NCBI RefSeq assembly: GCF_030247195.1
Contig: NC_080672.1
Coordinates: 82,024,113 to 82,088,112, forward strand
Source of the DNA: Topomyia yanbarensis
Lineage: Eukaryota > Arthropoda > Insecta > Diptera > Culicidae
Direction of reading: 5' to 3'
DNA: 64,000 bases
The notes under the pieces: generated by a model
The model's database searches: none
What the model saw: only the letters and a program-made list of their open reading frames with translations
Told to the model about the DNA's origin: nothing
Shown here: piece after piece, positions 55,403 through 64,000 of the stretch
Layout: each line of letters starts with the position of its first letter
Numbering within the stretch: position 1 is the stretch's first letter
Translations under genes and position numbers: made by a program

Positions 55403-57936
55403 GGGAGACCCGGGGCTATTAAGACCATGGGGGTAATTCGCACCCCTCGATTTCTCAGAAAATCTTTATGACTATCGTACATATTCGTGGAACCGTTTAT
55501 GAGTGTTTTGGGAAGCTTGGGCTTCTATTTTATGGAATGATTTTAGTTTGCGAAAAAAAACAGATATTTTCAAGACGCTCATCGCCTTTTTGGAAATGAG
55601 CGTATGGTAATTTCCAAAAAGCGTAATTTTTTTTGAATTCTCGAAGTCCCCCCTCTCATATTGTGACAAATGTCAAAGTAAGCTCAGATGCCAAATTTCA
55701 CATCATTTGGACAATTTTAGACCCCCGCCCACCTCGCTTGAAATTTTTTGAAATTGGTTCTATGGGAAAATATGGAGGAATAATACATTAAATGCTATAA
55801 CTTTTGAAGTAGCAATCAGAAAATTACAATTTATGCCTCTTTTGAAAGGAAATAATCTTAGTATTTGAATGGAGATAATTATTTTTCTAGAAAAATATGG
55901 GAAAGTGGGGTACTGGGTAATTTTGGCCCCAAAATCCCATATTTTTAATGATTTTTCTGCTCCGTGATGCAAATCATACATATTTTGTAGTTTTTCTAAT
56001 GTGAAAAAATCTCAAACATTGTTCGGAGCCTTTTTGACCTTTGTCCAAATACGAGAAGTTGGGGTTAAATGGCCTTTTGTCATTCATATTAAACTTCATC
56101 ATTTTCTCATGCATATATCTCTATTATTCTTCACTCAATTTTCATAAACTATACTTTGTTGAACGTGGAAAATCCTTAGGATTATAACAAAAATAGATTC
56201 GTTACCGGTAAAATTCAGAAACATCAAATTATCTGACATATAGTGTCAATTTCACATTTTTATCATAAAATCGCACATATTAACTCCATTTAGCAATAAA
56301 ATTCTTATTTAATTTACCACTTTTAATGTAAAATATGCTTAGGGGATCACATGAGAAAAGTTTCATTCCTGAAAAACTAGGGGAAGTTAAGGTATTAGGA
56401 CACATAATGAAAAAATGAAATTTGTAGAGTAGATATCAAAAAGTTTGATGTTTCTGAATTTTACCTCTAACATTTTTATTTTTGTTTTATTCCTGGGACT
56501 TTTACACGTTCAACAAGTTACATTTTAAGAAAATTGATTGAAGAATAATAGAGATATATGCATGAGAAAATGACAAAATTTAATATGAATGACAAAAGGC
56601 CCTATAACACCAACTTCTCGTATTCGTACTAATGTCAAAAGAGTTCCGTTCGATTTCTGAGATTTTTTAGCATTAGAAAAACTACAAAATATGTACCGTA
56701 CAAGACCCATCTACCGATCAATTAACAGCGATTTCTACTTCCAACGCTCTTTAAAAAACAATGCTAAAAGGAATTTCAATTCGATCTTCTTTTTCAACTA
56801 GAATATTTAATCAACTATCAAGAAAAAATACACAAATTTGTAAATGAATTGGCAGACAGTGCAAAATAGCCGAAAAGCCCAACAATTCTAGAGTGCCATT
56901 CATCGATCACTACAAGTAATAGATATCCATTTGCCGAAAATTCTAGGTTTATAATTTTTTATTACCGATAAATTAGCTCCAAACAAGTGTTGCAGACTTT
57001 GTTCATTCGGTTTGTGTATAATTCACTTAGAAATATTGTCCTTACACAGTTTTATTAACAGTTGGCTTTGAGTTAAGAGAAAAAAAGCGGTAAAATGGCA
57101 ACGGATTTAATGCAGCATTCAAATATAATTATTTGGAAAAATACGAAAAGATGAATAATGAAAGTGTATATTATATTGATGTTCTACGTACTATTTCCAT
57201 ATTTCACTTTATTTATAATTTCTAAATTCTGTGCAATATTCGAGTCAAAACAATTTCGCCGTCAAATTGATCGGTAAATGGAGGCCTAGCGGTGGATGGG
57301 CTCTGCACGGTATGATTTGCATCACGGAGCAGAAAAATCATTAAAAATATGGGATTTTGGGGCCAAAATGACCCATTACTCCACTTTCCCGTATTTTTCT
57401 AGAAACCATTCAAATACTAAGATTATTTCCTATCAAAAGAGGTATAAATTGTAATTTTCTGATTGTTACTTCAAAAGTTATGGCATTTAATGTATTTTTC
57501 CTCCATATTTTCCCATAGTACCAATTTCAAAAAATTTCAAGCGAAGTGGGCGGGTGTCTAAAATTGTCCAAATGATGTGAAATTTGGCATCTGAGCTTAC
57601 TTTGATATTTGTCACAATATGAGAGAGGGGGGCCTTTGAGAATTGAAAAAAAAATTTGCGATGCCCTAATTCGGACCCGCTAGTCCATCAAACACCGTTC
57701 AGTGGCTTGCGGCTACGCAAGCGCAATTCATTTTTTTTAAAAGGAGTTTCTCCAATAAATGTTTCATAGGTAAACATAATTCCGCCATTGAGCGGCGCAA
57801 ATAAACTTTTATGGCACCAAAATGTAGCTGAGGTTTTCTATCTAACAAATATGACCTTTGACCGATAAATTCTTTCACATCTATCTACATAAAAGGGCAA
57901 TTTGCTTAGATAGGTCCGAATAGCCCCGGGTTCCCC
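55403..57936. mobile_element. TA-flanked palindromic element with nested MITE
   Basis: The ends GGGAGACCCGGGGCTATT and, reversed, GGGGAACCCGGGGCTATT have TA on both sides (55401-55402, 57937-57938). The left arm (55403-56231) pairs with a right arm made of 56442-56695 plus 57311-57936; the right arm is interrupted by the insertion at 56696-57310. The loop is about 210 bp. Matching blocks include CTGCTCCGTGATGCAAATCA and GAAATTTGGCATCTGAGC-type words. There is no transposase. The arm length makes a long hairpin transcript possible if the locus is expressed. Confidence 0.8.
56696..57310. mobile_element. TA-flanked MITE nested in the palindrome arm
   Basis: The ends CCGTACAAGACCCATCTACC and, reversed, CCGTGCAGAGCCCATCCACC are inverted repeats with TA on both sides (56694-56695, 57311-57312). 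The opposite palindrome arm (55965-55990, reversed) reads straight through AATATGTATGATTTGC, which is the unoccupied site. That proves insertion and confirms a TA duplication. 615 bp, non-coding. Confidence 0.85.
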
Positions 57937-59281
57937 TATGCCTTTTCAAGGTATCAAGGCAACTGTCAAAAATTGATTAACCATGATTAAGTGAATATAT
58001 TGTAACATAAACGGAGAAACTATATTTCTTATTGAAGTTCAGTGACTACAAAATACAAAAACGCCTTTAATCCACCTAACAGTGTGATGAGACATTTCTT
58101 ATAACTCTTATCACTCTCTTCGGATATTATATCGTTTGAGAACATTTAGAACTTGATGCTTCGCGATGTTTTTGATAACACATACTACATGGGATTGTGG
58201 CAGGACTCAGCATAGCCATAGGACAACATCAGTGCTAGAAATCTCAAACCAAATCAATGGGAAAGCGAAAAAATGCCCCATAAAATAGACATACAAACGA
58301 ATTATTGCTAATGCTCTGTTAATAAAATATCTAAATTCCTCAATCAATGCATTGTGGTGGGAAAACTGAATTTTCCTAAAGGGGTTATGTATATTGTACT
58401 GAGCCAAAAAATCGAAGTTTATACTTTACTCAAATTTCCAACGCGACTGAGACCTAAAAATCAACGCTTTTTCTGAAAAAAACGCGATACTAGCAGTGAC
58501 ACCATTCAAAGAAAATCAACAGTGAATATTTCCAGACTTGGTTTTATTTCCTATTTAAGAACTATTGTGTTTTTTACATCCTAGATTGCATGATTCAGTG
58601 ATCGAAACCCAAAACTTGAATGAAGTATTTGAAATTATTAAATTATAATTTGTGTTTGCCATTGAAATTGACAAAATGATAGTATCGCCCCTTTGACGAT
58701 TGTTTACTTTTTCGGTCCCACTTATCAGCATTGAAGTATCGCCCTTACGTTTTTTTACAATACCAATTTTACAATTGGTGAGGGTTTGGTGAAAATCGAT
58801 CTTACTGTCCAAACGGCATAATTCCGAAACCGTAATTTTAGTTTTAAAATTATGCAGAATTAATTTTTCAGAAAATAGTTCAGAGTTCGTTTTTTAGCGA
58901 ATTTGTTGAGACTTTATTGTAGTCATGAGACCTGAGAAAATTCACCATAAATACTTCTTGGACGATATACCGCCAAAATTACTTTATCAAATGATGCGCT
59001 GTTTAACGTTTGTAAAACTCATCGAAGATACTAAACCTCCGAAATTGGCGATTTCAAAATGATGTTATCTTGACCTTAAATTACTGTTTTTGAACATTTG
59101 ACCTATACATATAATTGGTCATACAACAAAAATCAAATTCTCATCAAAATCGATCAGGACTTGCTAGAGTCGAATGGAAATCGTCATTTCTCATAAATTT
59201 CTCTCTGGAAAGTGTTATCCTCGATATTAATCATATTACGTTTTCGTCTCAACTCGACGCATTCCCAAAATAAAAACCTGT

Positions 59282-59670
59282 TTTAATCCACCTAGTGGTG
59301 CAATTGTGCTTTTCTCATTTGTCCAGACTACGATTCCATGGCGGGTTATGTTCAATACAATGGTGGAAATGAATATTACATGTTCAGTACGATTTGCACA
59401 TACGTACAATGGATCGACAGCCACGATCTTGAGATACTATGTGATACTGAAACATTGCTTGACCGGCGCTGGTTTCAAGCGATGTTTCACTATCACATAG
59501 TAAGATCCGGGAGATCCAGGTCCTGCCAAAAATTTTCAACTTGTTAAGAAATTTTAAACTAGTTTTAATTTTAAAGTAGCAACCCCTCACTGCATACTCC
59601 CTCCGGGCCGGTATGATTGACGATTTTTAGAGTGATTGCATAACCTTTCTATATGAGAAAGGCAAAAATG
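59282..59670 (+). mobile_element. TTAATCCACCTAGTGG element, copy 2
   Basis: Counterpart of 51983-52350 with the intact hairpin CCTTTCTATATGAGAAAGG. A 15-20 bp rearrangement with an inverted CATCGCTTGAAACC-like block lies near 59460-59510. Confidence 0.6.
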
Positions 59671-60848
59671 TACCAAAGTCCAAAAAAATCAATTTTTGTC
59701 AATCATTATTTTTTTCGAGTTTACATCAAATCTCGATGTTTCATGCATTATAAAGTCATTTGGCATCAAAAATACAAATTTGATTTTGAAAATTTTTATT
59801 CCAGTTTATATGGGAATTTTCTGTGTGATTGCACTCTTCAACTCGTAACTCCGGAACCGGAAGTCCAATCAATAAAAAAAAACTCAATAGCAGCCGATGT
59901 ACCTTTCATTTGAGACTAACTGTGCAAATCGATCCAGCCATCTCTGATTAACAGAGGTCACATTTTTTTCCACATACACACATACACACATACACACATA
60001 CATACACACACAGACATTTTCCGATCTCGACGAACTGAATCAATAGACATATGACACTCGGCCCTCCCGGTCGGGATTAGATTGACGAATTTTAGAGTGA
60101 ATGAGAAAGGCAAAAACATGTTTAGCAAATGTTGAAAGTTATGCATTTTTTTGGTGCGCAGTTCTATGTTTCATAGACATTAAATCAATTTTAACTTCGC
60201 TTCCTATTAAATAAAGACCCTTATTACAGTACATCTCTACAAAAACGAGCTCAATTTGAAAAGAAATCTGAGGATTATGATTGATTACAGAATTCTGGAA
60301 TTTTCTATTGGAATGTTTTCAGGATTTTGATATTGATGCAATTAGACAACTGTGAAATCAAGACCAATAGATCAGTTACATATCAGGACCCCATTCCGAC
60401 AATTTATCAAAAGTCCTCATGACGTTTACAACAACAGCATATCAATGTACGGATCAGATAATTGTTATTGTAATATTGAATTAAATCAGTCTGCATCAAT
60501 AAATTTTCAACTTCAATACAATTTTTTTGTGGGTGTGGTGGGGGGGGGGAGCGTTGTATGGTGTTAAACCCCAAAACCTTCTCTTGGCAACGCCTGCGCT
60601 TGGAGTTATTTATTTCGCTTTTCATTTTCCGATATGTTTCAGATCGATCCGATGATCATGAGTTAGAAAAATTGCAGTCAGAAGGTTCGCACAAATGAAC
60701 ATTTTTGCACTGATAAGTTATCAAGTTCCTTCCAGACAACTTGGAAGTATTCGGTGATTATTTCTAGCGGTTGTAGATAGAAAAATGGAATGCAAAATTC
60801 GTTTTATCGAAATAATGTTTGGCTTATTTCAATGGATTATTGCTATAT

Positions 60849-62062
60849 CACTGAAAGCCATTCGATGAAGAAAATAACAAAACAAATTTTTGTTTTCCTA
60901 ATTAGTTGATTTCAACAGAAAAATGAATAACGTAACTAAATTTTCTCTTAATTTTGAGAGATTCTCAAATAATAGTTATTGAAAATTATTATTGATTTTG
61001 ATTCAAGACGCACATCATACGAAATGACATCAAGTAGCTAAGATGCACACCTTACTGAAATACATCAAGGTAGCGACAGCAACTATGTTCATACATGCTG
61101 GGCATAACGGTTAAGCACGTAGGTAGTTGTCTCAGCTTGGAAAGCTTGTTTTATCCTGGACGCAACTACCTGAACCAGTACACAAAAAAAAAACAGAAAT
61201 TCAACTGACCTCATTTTGGTTTTACCTAGTTTTTCTTTAAAAACATTTCAATAATAACATTTTTTTCAATACATGTGCACTGAAAATTGAAAGTATTGTC
61301 GAAAATTGTCAAAATCATTCTATTTCGGATTTAGTCGATTATATAGTAACATTTCAATTATTAACCAATGTAATATGTAATATGATAATTATTTTTCATC
61401 GTTTGAGATTCCAAACTAGATGTGGAATAAGTATGAAGTTTTTTTGTAGTGCTGGATAGTGTTTGTGACTAAATAGAAAAAAAAATATACCTTTATTCTA
61501 AAATTCAAATCAATCAATTTCCAACAATCCTTAAATACCTTTGGCTATTTCGTCTCATTTAAGATTGCAGTTTATAAAAAGATAACATTATGAGAAACAT
61601 AACTCTGTATTATATTTACGTGTGAATTACTGACATACGGAATTTTTCAACAATTTAATTCCATACCTTTCATCCGTCGGTCGGTGAAACAAAACGTTTG
61701 AAATATCCTATGTTGTATTTTACGATGAAGCAGTTTAATTCAACAATGAGATTAGTTGAATTCTAGTCGTTTGTGTCTTGGCTGAAAAGGTAGTGTAACG
61801 GCATATGCAATTGTGTCTGGACTAAAACAAGCGTTAGAAGCTGAGACAAGCGTTTCAAGCTTTAGCTCATGTAGCTTTTCAAGTTTTGTGCTTTAGCTTT
61901 TTAAGTTTTGTGCTAGGATGAAACGTTCGTGTCCAGACTGAAACTGACAGCATCAAACCAACAACGTTGGATTATTGTTTGCAACAAAAATTTAGTTCGC
62001 CCAAATATTAACTAGACTCAACTGATTTTTTAGTTGAAATTGTGATGAATCGGTTTTCCGTG
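60849..62062. mobile_element. CAC(T/G)G-ended element, copy B, with known empty site
   Basis: The ends CACTGAAAGCC and, reversed, CACGGAAAACC are inverted repeats. Copy 1 of the duplication has an uninterrupted CTATATTGAACAATAAA at 53505-53521, while copy 2 has CTATAT, then 1.2 kb, then ATGGAACAATAAA. This implies an AT duplication of two bases. The interior matches 15052-16075 in reverse. Non-coding. Confidence 0.75.
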
Positions 62063-62924
62063 ATGGAACAATAAATGGGCGACAAAGAGTAATCAAGCCA
62101 TAACTTTTAAAGTATTCAAAATAGATATTTGAAGTCTTCAGTAAAGTCATTCGCAAAAGTAAGAGCTACAAATTTGCTGAAGGCATCATTTCGATATAAT
62201 CACTTCCAAGAAAATTTGTGAAAATATCTCACTCATAGGGGGATTAATCAGCAAAAGCACAATACCAAAAGAAAGGGCATATTTCCTCCATTAAATTCAC
62301 CGAAGATACTATTGACCTAAAATAAACCGTTTTGGCGTTAAAAATAGATTACATGTTTTTGGTCATATTTCTGGCAATGGGAAATGATAAAAATCTTTCG
62401 TCCGCATTTAATGTTAAATATCTCTTTTGATAATAGTCCGATTTCGACAATCTATAGCTTGTTCGAAAGGTATTCGTTAAAGCTGTCTAAAAACATATAA
62501 ATTGGTAATCTATATTGTCAATTTCGGCAGATAATTAAAAAAAAAACTGCAAAAACGCCATTTTTACGCATTCAAACATTCATATCTTGGAAACTAAACA
62601 TCAGAATCAAAAACAAATTAATAGCGTTCATACTGTTTTTTAGTTCTTTCATTTAAAATTGGTTTGGATAAGATCGGTTCAGCCATTGCTGAGAAACACG
62701 AATGAGAATTTGTCCGTTACATACACACACACACAGACACACACACACACACAGACATTGTCCCAAATCGTCGAGCTGAGTCGATTGGTATATAAGACTC
62801 GGCCCTCCGGGCCTCGGAAAAAATCTTGAAAGTTTGAGCGAATTCTATACATTTCTTTTATAAGAAATGTAAAAAACATGAGATTTTGTACCGCTGCTGT
62901 ATCCACTTATTTTAAGCTGAACCG

Positions 62925-63010
62925 GGGCCGGCAGATGACGTGAGTAGTAATGGTATCCACTCGAATTTTTTAACAAACTTATAATTTGAAAACCTTCACG
63001 CATGTATCTC
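62925..63010. mobile_element. Orphan end of the GGGTAGTA hAT-type family
   Basis: GGGGCCGGCAGATGACG followed by a GTAGTAATGGTATCCACTCG block and ATGTATCTCGCGCA matches the left end of 19964-22604 (CAGGACCAGCG, GCCCACTCG, ATGCGTCTCGCGCA). Truncated. Confidence 0.5.
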
Positions 63011-63257
63011 GCGCAAATAGAGGGTGTACGTAATTAAATCGCATAATTTTCAAATTGCTCTAACTGTATTTTCTGTTGAAAGTTTCGGTGAAGTTAGCTC
63101 AATGTCGAACTCTGAGGGCGTCGTATCGTCCACTGCTGCTTCCTTGGTCGCTATCGGAGAAGTTTCTTCCATCCAAGCAAGTACCATCTTTACGAATGGA
63201 CATGCTGCACCAGGGCCAGAGCCCCCAGGATCTAGCGGGCCCTACGCTTAGGATAGA

Positions 63258-63793
63258 CCTAAGACAAGACGTGACAATAGGGGGGGGGACGTTTTTGTTC
63301 CAATTTTACGTCAGAATGGTCCAGCTCCTGATTGGTTGATTCTGACTTTTTGCACCGTACGCAATGTTACTGCAGGGATAGCGAAATTAGGGTTGGCAGT
63401 GTTGCTATATTTATAGGAAAAGATTGTCATTACTTTTGACAAATAGAATTATTATCGTTAAAAAAGTAAAAATGACTAAATTTAACATAAATTATTAGGC
63501 AAAGTGAAACAAGTATTTATCGTGCATTTACCGTAGTCGTGGTTGAATAACTTTAATAAAAATAAGACAGAAACCACACCATAATCTAAACTTTTTCAGA
63601 AAATGGTTTCATCAAACCTTACTCCCAACACCCATGACATGGAAAAACGGTGCCCTTCATCAATATAGTGGAATAAAGATACAAAATATTGCCGACATAA
63701 AATAAATTAACAAGACTCCATTTTTATTAATAAAATTAGCAACACTGTTCGGAAGATTTCGGCAGGGTAAAAAATTTCACGTCTTGTCTTAGG
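63258..63793. mobile_element. TIR element with CCTAAGACAAGACGTGA ends
   Basis: The 17-bp end CCTAAGACAAGACGTGA is repeated perfectly in inverse at 63777-63793. GATAGA on the left and GATGGA on the right may be a 6-bp duplication with one change. 536 bp; a G-run follows the left end; no coding sequence. Confidence 0.6.
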
Positions 63794-64000
63794 GATGGAC
63801 AAAAAATCATCGAAATTGGTTTACTTTTTTACAAAGGGCCAACACAATATCAACTATTTTCAAGTGATGCCAGACTCGGCTTTTTGTTAGCGAAGTGAAG
63901 GGTTTATTGAGAAACAAAACGCGACTGTACACCTTCATGTTCACAATAACACTGTTGGAGGTTCGGCAGTCTTAAAAATAGAGAACAATTCTTGTGAAAT
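63794..64000. other. Unassigned sequence to the window edge
   Basis: Nothing recognised. Confidence 0.35.

Larger units (their letters stand above)
58066..62874 (+). repeat. Direct duplication, copy 2 (partner 49179-54330)
   Basis: Collinear with copy 1 with scattered substitutions and small indels. About 1.6 kb of copy 1 (49890-51470) is absent and replaced at the join by the small palindrome CCAATTTTACAATTGG (58763-58778). The element at 60849-62062 is inserted. Otherwise the same nested parts and terminal hairpin are present. Confidence 0.8.

Noticed and set aside
60849..62062. Assignment of the CACTGAAA/CACGGAAA element to Transib
   Set aside because: The empty site indicates a 2-bp AT duplication, not 5 bp, and the heptamer is not CACNRTG at either end.
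1..64000. Bacterial-style operons, Shine-Dalgarno sites or phage genes
   Set aside because: The sequence is eukaryotic: spliced gene, AT-rich non-coding DNA and animal transposons; no prokaryotic gene density.

Overview
The window looks like one stretch of a mosquito nuclear genome, most likely culicine (Aedes/Culex-type). The evidence is an AT-rich sequence (not computed, about 35-37% GC by eye), a mosquito-style C-type lectin with one 65-bp intron, a DD37E mariner-family transposase relic, LOA- and jockey-like non-LTR retrotransposon pieces, and many TIR elements with intact target-site duplications (TSDs). Species is not determined. Bacterial operons, CRISPR arrays, rRNA genes and convincing tRNA genes were not seen.

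Only one host protein gene is well supported: a secreted 161-residue C-type lectin at 18754-19304 (+), two exons, with EPN and WND carbohydrate/calcium motifs. It sits between a TTAA-flanked element (17550-18423) that ends about 330 bp before its start codon and a TA-flanked MITE (19513-19827) that begins about 210 bp after its stop. Two further places carry core-promoter signals without a recognised gene (about 4045-4077 and 25347-25571, +).

The rest is mostly nested transposable-element sequence. 0-9 kb: small MITEs, a clean hAT MITE with 8-bp TSD, a DD37E transposase pseudogene. 9-14.4 kb: LTR-like segment, low-complexity AT tract, a GGGGCCGTTC-ended element with TAA TSD nested in an older element, a piggyBac-like TTAA element. 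14.4-17.5 kb: diverged inverted arms around two other repeats. 17.5-22.6 kb: the lectin, then a 2.64-kb hAT-type element with 8-bp TSD that contains LOA-like gag and ORF2 relics and a piggyBac-like fragment. 22.7-28.9 kb: a foldback, a Transib-like element with CACAGTG ends and a CATCG TSD, and a non-LTR ORF2 relic on the minus strand. 28.9-32.5 kb: an envelope/glycoprotein-like pseudogene on the minus strand, apparently split by a 1.87-kb palindromic element with CACGGTG ends and an ATTAT TSD. 33.5-48 kb: more TIR and foldback elements and a 355-codon open reverse transcriptase fragment (37193-38260). 49.2-62.9 kb: a direct duplication of about 5 kb (49179-54330 and 58066-62874) with a palindromic TA-flanked element (55403-57936) between the copies.

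No operon-like cooperation between genes is visible. The layout is one small gene in a dense TE mosaic, and several insertion events can be ordered because the empty site survives in a sister repeat or the opposite palindrome arm. All boundaries were read by eye; percentages of identity were not computed.
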